Positions 1 through 6,747 of a stretch of 11,685 nt of DNA are shown in pieces (the stretch's first letter is position 1; each line of letters starts with the position of its first letter). The position numbers and the translations under genes are program-made. Source of the stretch: Actinomycetota bacterium (GTDB lineage: Bacteria > Actinomycetota > Actinomycetes > Nanopelagicales > Nanopelagicaceae); assembly GCA_027730465.1 (NCBI GenBank), contig JAQCGQ010000015.1, positions 1 to 11,685 on the forward strand, in the 5' to 3' direction. The notes below the pieces were generated by a model that was not told the DNA's origin, made no database searches, and saw nothing but the letters and a program-made list of their open reading frames with translations.

Positions 1-949
1 GCATCCGCCACTTACTATCAGGGTTTGTAGTTGTAATTCCAACTGCAATTACTTCATTACTAATGCCAAGGGCAAAAGCGGCAGCAGCAGCACCAAGTGC
101 GTTTGGGATCTGATGCTCACCTAATAATTGAAGTGAAACTGGATTTCGCCCATTTGGAGTTACTAGATCAAAGTGGGCATAACCGCCAGGTAATTGAATA
201 TCTGCTGCTCGAATCATCGAAGTTTCACCAAAATTAATTATTTCTAGGGGTAGACCAGTAGCCATTTTTGGTGTCCAGCTGTCGTAGCTGCCAAGAACAG
301 CAGATTTGCCTGATTGCAAATTTGTGATCAACTCGGATTTAGTTTTAGCAATCGCTTCAACTGATCCAAACTCACCAATATGAGCTGAGCCAACTACTAA
401 TACTACGCCTACATCTGGTGAACTAACCTTAGTTAATTTTGCAATATCACCTAAATGCCTAGCTCCCATCTCCACAATACAAAACTTTGTACTTTCTTTA
501 CATCTTAAAAGTGTTAATGGAACACCAATCTCGGTATTAAAGTTTGCCTCTGTGGCAACACACTCACCTGCAGATTTCAAGATTGAATATAAAAATTCCT
601 TTGTTGTAGTTTTACCTTGTGATCCGGTAATACCTATAACTTTCATTTCAGTAAGGCGCCCTCTAACAAACTCAGCCAGGGTTAGCAGTGCTTGACTAAC
701 GTCTGCTACAACAATTGATGGTGCGCTAACTGGCTTTGAAACTAACGCAAATTTTGACCCAGATTTAATTGCATCTTGCACAAAGGCATGACCATCAACA
801 TTGACGCCCTCAAATGCGGCAAAAAATGTCCCGCCCTTTGCATTTGCAGAGTTAATTACTGGATATTGATCGATAACTGTATCTGCGGGCAGGTTCTCTA
901 ATTTACCCGAAAGAATTTTTGCAAGTTCTGCAGCTGTAGTTTTTATCAT
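1..949 (-). CDS. murF: UDP-N-acetylmuramoyl-tripeptide--D-alanyl-D-alanine ligase (MurF), C-terminus cut by window edge
   Basis: MurF is the cytoplasmic ATP-dependent ligase that adds D-Ala-D-Ala to UDP-MurNAc-tripeptide, the last soluble step of the peptidoglycan precursor. I translated 316 codons from the ATG at 949; the gene runs off the left edge. The N-terminal substrate-binding domain is visible (DGHAFVQDAIKSG, about residues 52–64). The Mur-ligase P-loop GITGSQGKTTTK is at about 106–117, the MurF-type EMGARHLGDI at about 160–169, AHIGEFGS at about 189–196, and GEHQIPNAL at about 277–285 begins the late part of the central domain. The C-terminal domain lies mostly outside. The ATG overlaps the murE stop as ATGA, implying translational coupling. 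The first-domain motif often seen as DSR is INSAN here, a mild divergence. Identification is secure; only the end is missing. Confidence 0.95.
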   Translation of the reverse strand, partial: MIKTTAAELAKILSGKLENLPADTVIDQYPVINSANAKGGTFFAAFEGVNVDGHAFVQDAIKSGSKFALVSKPVSAPSIVVADVSQALLTLAEFVRGRLTEMKVIGITGSQGKTTTKEFLYSILKSAGECVATEANFNTEIGVPLTLLRCKESTKFCIVEMGARHLGDIAKLTKVSSPDVGVVLVVGSAHIGEFGSVEAIAKTKSELITNLQSGKSAVLGSYDSWTPKMATGLPLEIINFGETSMIRAADIQLPGGYAHFDLVTPNGRNPVSLQLLGEHQIPNALGAAAAAFALGISNEVIAVGITTTNPDSKWRM

Positions 950-2415
950 TTTTTTAATACTCGCTTTATTGAATCAGCTAACTCTATTCGGTCATCAAAT
1001 GGTGTAGTGATTCCATTAACTTCTTGGCCACTTTCGTGTCCCTTTCCTAGAACCAATACAAAGTCACCTACGGATGCCTGCTCTACTGCAAAATTAATAG
1101 CTGCTCCGCGATCCTTAATTACAAAACCTTTCTCTGCAAGATCAATTCCTGCCACCATTGCTTTGAGAATTTCATTTACAGATTCACTTCGTGGATTATC
1201 ACTTGTGAAGATTGCCTTATCACTTCCGACAAATAATGCTTGCCCCATTAGCGGACGCTTTGAAATATCTCTATCTCCACCGCAACCTAAAACTGCAATT
1301 ACTTTACCCTTAGTCAACTTATTTGCTATTTCTAAAACTCTAGCTACCGCATCTGGTGTGTGAGCATAATCAACTAAAGCAATAAATTCTTGACCAACTT
1401 TAATCTGTTCTAATCTGCCCGGAACGCTCGCCAACTTTGCAATAGCAGATGAAATTTTAGCTTCTCCTAACCCAGCTTTGCTTGCTAGGGCAACAGCTAG
1501 TAAGAGATTGTCTAGATTAAATTCACCAATTAATGGGAACTTTCCACTAATTTTCTTACCATCTCTACTATTGATCTCTATCTCAAACCCACTAAGCTTT
1601 GATTCAATCTTTTCATAATACCAATCTGCGTTTTTATTATTTCTTGAGACTGTTTGAGTAGGGATAGTAACTTGCTTGCTTAGTTTTAAACCATATTCAT
1701 CATCAATATTAATGACAGCACTTTCTGCATACTCTTTTGAAAATAGCTTGGCCTTGGCCAAAAAGTAATTATCCATATTTTTATGATAATCCAAATGATC
1801 TTGAGTCAGATTTGAAAATCCAACTACTTTAAACTTTGCACCTTTAACTCTTAGTTGATCAAGGCCATGACTACTTACTTCCATTACAAGGTGATTTAAA
1901 TTTTTACTTACCATCAGAGCAGCTAATGCTTGTAACTCATCTGCTTCTGGAGTAGTTCTCAATCCGTCAAGTAATTGACTACCCACTTCAACTCCTAATG
2001 TTCCAATTAAACCTGGATTTAATCCACTCAATTGCCAAATCTGTTTTAGGATATTACTGGTTGTGGTTTTTCCATTTGTGCCAGTAATACCAACTGAGGT
2101 TAGTTTGGTAAATGGTTGGTCATAGACCCATGCTGATAGCTCTCCCAGGATTTCACGCGGTGAAGGATGAATGAAGCTTGGGATAGAAAGGTCAAGCTTT
2201 TTATCACTTAAAACTGCCACTGCGCCGTTTTGAATTGCTTGATCAACAAAATTTGCACCATGAGTTTTTCGCCCAGCTAAGGCAACAAATATGTCACCTT
2301 TTATTACTTGAGCAGCATTAATTGCAATTCCAGAAATTTTGATATCTCCACTAAAAATATTTTTATCAAAAGTGGAGAGAGATTTATGCGTTATATGTGC
2401 TGGTCTGGCGCTCAT
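946..2415 (-). CDS. murE: UDP-MurNAc-dipeptide--meso-diaminopimelate ligase (MurE)
   Basis: MurE adds the third stem-peptide amino acid to UDP-MurNAc-L-Ala-D-Glu in the cytoplasm. The protein has 489 residues, a normal length. The P-loop GITGTNGKTTT is at 109–119 and the substrate loop TTPEADE at 154–160. MEVSSHGL is at 178–185, and YFLAKAKLF at 217–225 probably carries the carbamylated lysine (K221). DYAHTPDA is at 349–356 and GKGHESGQE at 457–465. The specificity motif DNPR at 406–409 is the form known for meso-diaminopimelate ligases, so the wall is inferred to be DAP-type. The ATG lies 3 nt after the ftsI stop, with a GTGGAG Shine-Dalgarno inside the end of ftsI. The stop TGA overlaps the murF ATG. 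Confidence 0.97.
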   Translation of the reverse strand: MSARPAHITHKSLSTFDKNIFSGDIKISGIAINAAQVIKGDIFVALAGRKTHGANFVDQAIQNGAVAVLSDKKLDLSIPSFIHPSPREILGELSAWVYDQPFTKLTSVGITGTNGKTTTSNILKQIWQLSGLNPGLIGTLGVEVGSQLLDGLRTTPEADELQALAALMVSKNLNHLVMEVSSHGLDQLRVKGAKFKVVGFSNLTQDHLDYHKNMDNYFLAKAKLFSKEYAESAVINIDDEYGLKLSKQVTIPTQTVSRNNKNADWYYEKIESKLSGFEIEINSRDGKKISGKFPLIGEFNLDNLLLAVALASKAGLGEAKISSAIAKLASVPGRLEQIKVGQEFIALVDYAHTPDAVARVLEIANKLTKGKVIAVLGCGGDRDISKRPLMGQALFVGSDKAIFTSDNPRSESVNEILKAMVAGIDLAEKGFVIKDRGAAINFAVEQASVGDFVLVLGKGHESGQEVNGITTPFDDRIELADSIKRVLKK

Positions 2416-2418
2416 TTA

Positions 2419-4227
2419 TCAAGCTCCACTCTTTGGAGTAATTTTACTGCGCTGCTTTAAAGCTGCCTCTGTTAAAGAGTAAAAAGTCTTAGTTTCAGCA
2501 GTGGGTGAAATGCGCTGATTTTGCAGGACAAATCCCATAACTTTTTTAAAAACCGGCCCGGCAAGCACACCGCCCCAATGCATACCTTTTGGATCTTGAA
2601 TAGTCACACTAACTACGTACTTTGGTTGATCAGCTGGTGCAAACCCGATAAATGATGCGGTGTATCCGCTGTAACACTTACAAGCGGTGTTATATCTTTC
2701 AGCAGTGCCAGTTTTACCAGCAACTCGATAACCAGCTATTGCGGCAGAGGGTGCTGTGCCATTTTTTGAAACTACATTCTCCATCATCGCTCGCATATTT
2801 ATAGCTGTTTGTTCACTTAGTACTCTAATTGATTCATTTGCACCGGCTGGTGTGTATTTTCCACTTTCGTCAACAACGCCAGCAAGGATTGAAGGTTTTA
2901 CTCTAACTCCATTATTAGCAATTGTGGCAAATACTGAGGTGGCTTGCATTACTGTTAGTGAATAGCCCTGACCAAATGAAATCGTTGGAAGTGATGTGCC
3001 AGACCAATTCTTAACAGGGTGCAAAATACCAGCAGATTCACCTGGTAACTTCGAATTTGTACTCTGGCCAATTCCAAACTTGGTTAGATACTTATATAGA
3101 TTATCTTCACCTAATTTTTGGCCAATTTGAATTGAACCAGTGTTGCTGGAAACTGCTAATAAACCAGTGGTGGTTAGCCTTTGCGTAGGGTGCTTCTCAT
3201 GATCACGGAATATTCCATCAGAAACCTTCATCGAATATGGAATTGAAAATACAGTCTCAGGTGTGATTAAACCTTCTTCCATCGCAGCTGCAACGGTGAT
3301 TACTTTGCCTGTTGACCCTGGCTCATAAACCTCTTGCACAGATGGATTATTTAATTTATCCACTGTAATTGTGCTTGGTACATTTGGGTCAAAGGTAGGA
3401 GCACTTGCTTGCGCAAGAATTTCACCAGTTTTTGGGTCCATCACAATAACTGTGCCCGATTTTGCTTTTGACGATGCAACAGCTTGGCTAATTGCGTTTT
3501 GTGCAACCCATTGAACATCTCGATCAATTGTTAAACGAATACTTGTTCCTGATTTTGCTTCAACTCTTATTTCTTCAGAACCAGGAATTATGTTTCCACG
3601 CCCATTTGCGTATACATATTTTCCATTTGTGCCGGATAAGATGCTGTTTAAACTACTTTCAAGTCCACCAGACCCAACACCTTGATCATTTACTACTCCA
3701 ATAAGTGAAGCAGTTAATTTTCCACTTGGATAATCTCGAATATAGCTACGCTCTGGTACAAAGCCGCCAATTCGTTTATTAAGATCACTTTTAGTTTTAA
3801 CTACTCTTGTGTTGTAAGAATTAATTGCATTATTTACTTCTCGCCAAACTGATGGCTGCACATCCTTAGCTATTAAAACATAGCGTTTTTGACCAGTAAG
3901 ACTTGGCAGCAACTCTGCTGGATTCATCCCAAGAATTGGCGCAACCACCATTGCTGTATTGATTGGATCATTAACAACTGTTTGATCGACCGCAATATTG
4001 ATTGCTGAAATGCTTCGAGCAAGCTCTACCCCATTGATATCGTAAATAGCACCTCGAGGTGCAAGTAAGGTGGCCGATTTGCTGAGTTCATTGTCTGCTC
4101 GTTCGACATAACCCTTTGCGCGTATTGCTTGAATCTCAATTAATCTAAGTCCGAAAAGTAGAAAAATCACAATTGCAATTGCCACAATTTTTCGAATTCT
4201 ATCTTGCACTAATTGTTGTTGAGTCAT
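2419..4227 (-). CDS. ftsI: Septal class B penicillin-binding protein, transpeptidase FtsI (PbpB)
   Basis: This is the division-specific transpeptidase that cross-links septal peptidoglycan with FtsW. It has 602 residues: a short cytoplasmic tail, one membrane anchor at about 13–35, the PBP dimerisation/pedestal domain from about 50 (APRGAIYDINGVELA), then the transpeptidase domain. All three active-site motifs are present: STGK with the nucleophile S305, SSN at 360–362, and KTGT at 505–508. There is no PASTA domain, as is usual for actinobacterial PbpB. Two close cysteines (CKC, 516–518) precede the GYTASFIGFAPAD segment. The start ATG overlaps the ftsL stop as TAATG, and murE follows after 3 nt. 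Topology would place the catalytic domain outside the membrane. Confidence 0.96.
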   Translation of the reverse strand: MTQQQLVQDRIRKIVAIAIVIFLLFGLRLIEIQAIRAKGYVERADNELSKSATLLAPRGAIYDINGVELARSISAINIAVDQTVVNDPINTAMVVAPILGMNPAELLPSLTGQKRYVLIAKDVQPSVWREVNNAINSYNTRVVKTKSDLNKRIGGFVPERSYIRDYPSGKLTASLIGVVNDQGVGSGGLESSLNSILSGTNGKYVYANGRGNIIPGSEEIRVEAKSGTSIRLTIDRDVQWVAQNAISQAVASSKAKSGTVIVMDPKTGEILAQASAPTFDPNVPSTITVDKLNNPSVQEVYEPGSTGKVITVAAAMEEGLITPETVFSIPYSMKVSDGIFRDHEKHPTQRLTTTGLLAVSSNTGSIQIGQKLGEDNLYKYLTKFGIGQSTNSKLPGESAGILHPVKNWSGTSLPTISFGQGYSLTVMQATSVFATIANNGVRVKPSILAGVVDESGKYTPAGANESIRVLSEQTAINMRAMMENVVSKNGTAPSAAIAGYRVAGKTGTAERYNTACKCYSGYTASFIGFAPADQPKYVVSVTIQDPKGMHWGGVLAGPVFKKVMGFVLQNQRISPTAETKTFYSLTEAALKQRSKITPKSGA

Positions 4228-4607
4228 TATTTACTCACCGTTAAATCCAAAAAATGTATTTTATTTGAAGCTATCATGCCAAGATCAATTGCATTTTGAG
4301 CTAATTTATCTGGCGATGATTTGGTAGCTAACTCACGTAAAATAGCTTCGCGCTGATCGGAAAGTATCTGCGCCTGTTGTTTCAAATCTTGAAGTACAAA
4401 TGCATCTTCTGTGAGTGCTGTATTTATCACCAGCAAAGCTAGGAGGCCGATTGTAAATATACCTACTAGGAACAATCCAAAGGTGCGATCTGCTGCCACC
4501 TGACCCGTTTTAGTATCTGGAACTAATCGCAGCACTACTTGGTTTGTTTTTTCTCTAACTATTTTGCGTGAGATCTCAATTGCAGGTGCTAAGTCAAATA
4601 TCGCCAT
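4227..4607 (-). CDS. ftsL: FtsL-like septum-formation protein
   Basis: This is a small bitopic division protein of 126 residues, located between rsmH and ftsI where ftsL always sits in the dcw cluster. It shows a cytoplasmic N-terminus of about 42 residues, one transmembrane helix at about 43–65, and then a short external coiled-coil-like segment at about 68–95 (DLKQQAQILSDQREAILREL). The tail contains SPDKLAQNAIDLGMI (98–112), the pattern seen near the end of FtsL-type proteins. Such proteins hold FtsI/FtsW in the divisome, usually with FtsQ and DivIC/FtsB. Sequence conservation in this family is low, so the call rests on size, topology and position. Both ends overlap neighbours by one base (TAATG twice), indicating coupled translation. 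Confidence 0.86.
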   Translation of the reverse strand: MAIFDLAPAIEISRKIVREKTNQVVLRLVPDTKTGQVAADRTFGLFLVGIFTIGLLALLVINTALTEDAFVLQDLKQQAQILSDQREAILRELATKSSPDKLAQNAIDLGMIASNKIHFLDLTVSK

Positions 4608-5560
4608 TAGGCAGCCACCCGCTCAATTGCTCTAAGTCTCATAGATTGCGAGCGCGGATTTATATCCTGCTCATCCTCATCAGCACCTTGGCTGCCACTT
4701 ATTAGCAACTTGTAACTAGCTGCTGAATCTGGCAACTCAACTGGTAACTGCAGTGGAGTTTTAGATTTACATACCTGCATAAAATGGTTCTTAACTATTC
4801 GATCCTCAAGTGATTGATAGGACATGACAACAAGGCGGCCGCCAATAGTTAAAGCTGATAATGCTGCTGGAATAGCCCGCTCCAGTATGGCCAACTCTTG
4901 ATTAACCTCAATTCGAAGGGCTTGAAAGGTTCGCTTTGCTGGATTACCACCGGTGCGCCTTGCTGGTGCTGGGATTGAATCTTTAACAATCTCAGCTAAG
5001 TCTTTGGTGGTATTTAGAGCTGCTTTATCTCTAGCTTTAATAATGTTTTCGGCAATTTTGCTGGCAAACTTTTCTTCCCCATAGTTTTGTAGCAATTTAG
5101 CTAACTGGCCATGGGTATAAGTGTTTAAAACTATGGCTGCTGTAGTTGGGCTACTTTGATCCATTCTCATATCAAGTGGCGCCGCTTGTGAGTATGAAAA
5201 TCCCCGATCTACTTGATCAAGTTGCATAGACGAAACACCTAGATCAAAAAGAATTGCGTCCGCGGCCGCTACATTGGCCTGCCTAAGAGCAAGTTGAATT
5301 TCATCATAAGTAGTGTGACCAAAGGAAATTCGTTTTACATATTGGCTTAGATTTGATTTTGCAATCTCTAATGCATCTAAATCTCTATCTATTCCGATTA
5401 ATTTCAAATTCTCAAAGCGTTCTAAAAATACCTTAGCATGTCCACCTAATCCCAAAGTAGCATCGATTAAAACAGGATTATTTTTATTTATAATTGCAGG
5501 GGCTAGCAGTTTTATACAGTCTTCTAATGCAACTGGAATGTGTGTTACATTCGCGTTCAT
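4607..5560 (-). CDS. rsmH: 16S rRNA (cytosine-1402-N4)-methyltransferase RsmH (MraW)
   Basis: RsmH is the SAM-dependent methyltransferase that modifies C1402 of 16S rRNA in the decoding centre. It has 317 residues. It begins with the family signature HIPVALEDCIKLL, followed by SAM motif I LIDATLGLGGHA at 31–42 and the acidic IGIDRD at 55–60. DLGVSSMQLDQVDRGFSY is at 106–123, NYGEEKFASKIA at 159–170, PAKRTFQALRIEVN at 207–220 and SYQSLEDRIVK at 247–257. The ATG at 5560 has a purine-rich GAGGGGAAGG ribosome binding site just upstream. It is separated from mraZ by 180 nt containing a long inverted repeat, unlike the zero-gap junctions downstream. The stop overlaps the ftsL start. Confidence 0.97.
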   Translation of the reverse strand: MNANVTHIPVALEDCIKLLAPAIINKNNPVLIDATLGLGGHAKVFLERFENLKLIGIDRDLDALEIAKSNLSQYVKRISFGHTTYDEIQLALRQANVAAADAILFDLGVSSMQLDQVDRGFSYSQAAPLDMRMDQSSPTTAAIVLNTYTHGQLAKLLQNYGEEKFASKIAENIIKARDKAALNTTKDLAEIVKDSIPAPARRTGGNPAKRTFQALRIEVNQELAILERAIPAALSALTIGGRLVVMSYQSLEDRIVKNHFMQVCKSKTPLQLPVELPDSAASYKLLISGSQGADEDEQDINPRSQSMRLRAIERVAA

Positions 5561-5590
5561 TGCCTTCCCCTCTTTCTCTTCTAATTTTCT

Positions 5591-5607
5591 TTTATAATTA
5601 CCACTTT
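5591..5607 (-). promoter_or_regulatory. Possible internal promoter for rsmH with one AAAGTGG box
   Basis: Reading the minus strand, TATAAA (5596–5591) lies about 30 nt before the rsmH ATG. An AAAGTGG copy (5607–5601), the same heptamer that is repeated upstream of mraZ, sits 4 nt upstream of it. No convincing -35 hexamer is visible. If real, this would let the wall and division genes be transcribed separately from mraZ, and perhaps be touched by MraZ too. The region is AT-rich, so a chance TATAAA is quite possible. Confidence 0.35.
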
Positions 5608-5612
5608 TTACT

Positions 5613-5736
5613 ACTAGATATCTACTTAGGTCACCGCCACTTGACGGAGCTTTAGTTAATAACGCGCGGCACCGGGGAAGTGGCGCCGCGAATATTTAAG
5701 TGGCGTAAGTGGCGGTGGCCTAAATAGATATTTAGT
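5613..5736. repeat. Long imperfect inverted repeat between mraZ and rsmH
   Basis: The left arm 5613–5642 and right arm 5707–5736 are reverse complements at 27 of 30 positions (mismatched pairs 5617/5732, 5625/5724, 5631/5718), with 64 nt between. A second, GC-rich hairpin is nested in the loop. AAGTGGC occurs at 5678, 5698 and 5707 on the plus strand and, as CGCCACTT, in the left arm. The element fills most of the 180-nt gap. It could be a structured leader or attenuator in the mraZ–rsmH transcript, a cruciform operator, or a small MITE-like insertion. No clear target-site duplication is seen at the ends. The repeat itself is directly visible; its role is unknown. Confidence 0.9.
5665..5690 (-). 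other. GC-rich hairpin nested in the inverted repeat
   Basis: In the minus-strand RNA, 5690–5682 (CGCGGCGCC) pairs with 5673–5665 (GGUGCCGCG) as nine continuous pairs including one G·U, closing an 8-nt loop (ACUUCCCC). In the plus-strand RNA the same site would be a C·A mismatch, so the fold is better on the strand that is transcribed with mraZ and rsmH. No U-tract follows, so it is not an ordinary intrinsic terminator. Confidence 0.6.
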
Positions 5737-5740
5737 TGGA

Positions 5741-6172
5741 TTAAAACAATCCAGGCAGCACCTCCTCAGAAACATCAGCAAATGTTTTTTCGCGATCTGC
5801 TAAATACTTACTCCATGCGGTTGCATCCCAAATTTCAAGGCGAGTATTCGCACCAATAACTACACAGTTTTTTTCTAAAGTGGCATAGCTTCGAAGTCCT
5901 ACTGGAATATTGACTCGACCTTGATTATCTGGCACCTCATCATGGGCGCCAGCAAACATCACTCTTAAATAATCACGAGAATTTTTTTGTGTAACTGGTG
6001 CTTGCCGCAATCTTTCAGTTATTAAAGCAAATTCAGCGGCGGGAAAAACATAAAGGCAATGTTCTTGACCTTTAGTTATTACTAAACCATCTGCTAAATC
6101 TTCTCTAAACCTGGCGGGCAGAATTAATCTGCCCTTTTCATCAAGTTTTGGTTCATGGGTGCCAAGGAACAT
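5741..6172 (-). CDS. mraZ: Transcriptional regulator MraZ
   Basis: MraZ is a DNA-binding protein of the AbrB-like fold that forms rings and represses its own dcw operon by binding repeated G-rich boxes. From the ATG at 6172 the protein has 143 residues. It has the typical two tandem SpoVT/AbrB-like halves: [24 protein letters not shown] (about 1–24), and [24 protein letters not shown] (about 74–97) in the second half, each with a D-x-x/Q-GR core. A GTG three bases upstream (6175) is in frame. The ATG is preferred because it gives about 7 nt to the GGGGAGG ribosome binding site instead of 4, and because MFLGT is the usual family start. It is first in the operon, directly downstream of its likely own binding sites. 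Confidence 0.95.
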   Translation of the reverse strand: MFLGTHEPKLDEKGRLILPARFREDLADGLVITKGQEHCLYVFPAAEFALITERLRQAPVTQKNSRDYLRVMFAGAHDEVPDNQGRVNIPVGLRSYATLEKNCVVIGANTRLEIWDATAWSKYLADREKTFADVSEEVLPGLF

Positions 6173-6187
6173 CACTTGACCTCCCCA

Positions 6188-6200
6188 CGCTTAAGTTATA
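6188..6200 (-). promoter_or_regulatory. Putative mraZ -10 element
   Basis: On the minus strand TATAAC (6200–6195) is placed so that transcription would begin near 6188, giving a leader of about 15 nt that contains the GGGGAGG ribosome binding site. The hexamer 17 nt upstream is not TTGACA-like, but it lies inside the G-run/AAAGTGG array. MraZ bound there would therefore cover the -35 region and block RNA polymerase, or activator and polymerase would compete for it. Confidence 0.55.
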
Positions 6201-6210
6201 GCTCAGGTCA

Positions 6211-6264
6211 CCACTTTACTCCCTTTTTCCCCACTTTCAACCCTGTTGGCCCACTTTCCTACCC
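6211..6264 (-). promoter_or_regulatory. MraZ-box array: three AAAGTGG repeats with 10-bp-phased G runs
   Basis: Seen directly: AAAGTGG on the minus strand at 6217–6211, 6237–6231 and 6257–6251, exactly 20 bp apart, with GGG triplets midway at 6223–6221, 6243–6241 and 6264–6262. The G-rich cores thus recur every 10 bp, about one helical turn. MraZ boxes are known to be short G-rich direct repeats (TGGGN-type in Escherichia coli, AAAGTG-type in mycoplasmas) at about 10-bp spacing in front of mraZ. Weaker in-phase C-rich decamers continue to about 6287. The match to the known target and its position upstream of mraZ make autoregulation the obvious reading. Confidence 0.85.
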
Positions 6265-6297
6265 TGTCCCTCCCCATTGGCACCCCCTTTAGCGACT

Positions 6298-6314
6298 AGG
6301 CCCATTTGGGGCCT
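6298..6314. other. Short perfect hairpin upstream of the MraZ boxes
   Basis: AGGCCC (6298–6303) and GGGCCT (6309–6314) form a perfect 6-bp stem with a 5-nt loop. It lies between the DUF3040 terminator and the mraZ promoter region. No T-run follows on either strand, so it is not a terminator by itself. It may be an operator half-site pair or a chance palindrome. Confidence 0.4.
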
Positions 6315-6322
6315 TTGGGCAT

Positions 6323-6347
6323 AAAAAAACCACCCATACGGGTGGTT
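6323..6347 (-). terminator. Rho-independent terminator after the DUF3040 gene
   Basis: The stem AACCACCC (6328–6335) pairs with GGGTGGTT (6340–6347) over the 4-nt loop ATAC. On the minus strand it is followed by a run of seven T (6329–6323), the first of which pair in the stem. It starts about 20 nt after the DUF3040 stop codon and separates dinB–DUF3040 transcription from the mraZ promoter. No T-run exists on the plus side, so it is one-directional. Confidence 0.9.
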
Positions 6348-6366
6348 GCCTTGGCCAGATTAGATG

Positions 6367-6711
6367 TTAGTTATCGTTATTTCGCTTATCCCATCTCTGC
6401 TCTAGATTACCGCCCCAGCCTGGCTTCTTAATCCGTGCCGAAGTAGAGCCGACCTTGATATTGGTAATAATTAATATCAGCCCAGTTAAGGAGATTAGAA
6501 AGGCAATTACCCCAACTGCAGTTGCCTTAGCAATTAACCCACTGATTAAAACCAGAAGCCCAACTACTAAAATGCCTAATCCTAAAAGCGCTCTAGAGCC
6601 TTGGCGGGTGCGGGCCTTTCCGGTTAGGGTTGAAAGTAGCCGTGGATCCTCTTGCTCAAGGGCAGCCTCCATCTCGGCCAGAAGCTTACGTTCATGATCA
6701 GAAAGTGCCAT
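6367..6711 (-). CDS. DUF3040 family membrane protein
   Basis: This small actinobacterial protein has 114 residues and is of unknown function. It begins MALSDHERKLLAEMEAALEQEDPRL, the hallmark N-terminus of DUF3040, followed by a basic linker (GKARTRQGSR, 31–40). Two transmembrane helices follow at about 41–61 and 64–84, then a charged tail. The family occurs next to mraZ/dcw in many Actinobacteria, as here, but no biochemical role is established. An upstream in-frame TTG at 6729 would add six residues; the ATG at 6711 matches the family start and is preferred. No Shine-Dalgarno is visible and a TATATT hexamer ends 6 nt before the ATG, suggesting a leaderless message. It lies 36 nt downstream of dinB, so read-through from dinB is also possible. 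Confidence 0.88.
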   Translation of the reverse strand: MALSDHERKLLAEMEAALEQEDPRLLSTLTGKARTRQGSRALLGLGILVVGLLVLISGLIAKATAVGVIAFLISLTGLILIITNIKVGSTSARIKKPGWGGNLEQRWDKRNNDN

Positions 6712-6717
6712 ATTCGC

Positions 6718-6723
6718 AATATA
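6718..6723 (-). promoter_or_regulatory. Putative -10 element for a leaderless DUF3040 transcript
   Basis: TATATT on the minus strand occupies exactly -12 to -7 relative to the ATG at 6711, with six bases between. This is the geometry of actinobacterial leaderless promoters (TANNNT), where the first transcribed base is the A of the start codon. No convincing -35 element was found. Confidence 0.5.
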
Positions 6724-6747
6724 GAGCAATTATTAAAATTTTAAAAC

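Noticed and set aside
1007..1363. Open frame on the plus strand opposite murE
   Set aside because: It lies wholly inside murE, which has every family motif, and its translation shows no domain, start context or ribosome binding site.
5613..5736. Reading the mraZ–rsmH inverted repeat as an intrinsic terminator
   Set aside because: Neither the outer nor the inner stem is followed by a T-run on either strand, and a terminator here would silence essential genes unless an internal promoter exists.
6173..6175. GTG start for mraZ one codon upstream
   Set aside because: Spacing to GGGGAGG would be only 4 nt, and MraZ proteins begin MFLGT; the ATG at 6172 fits both.
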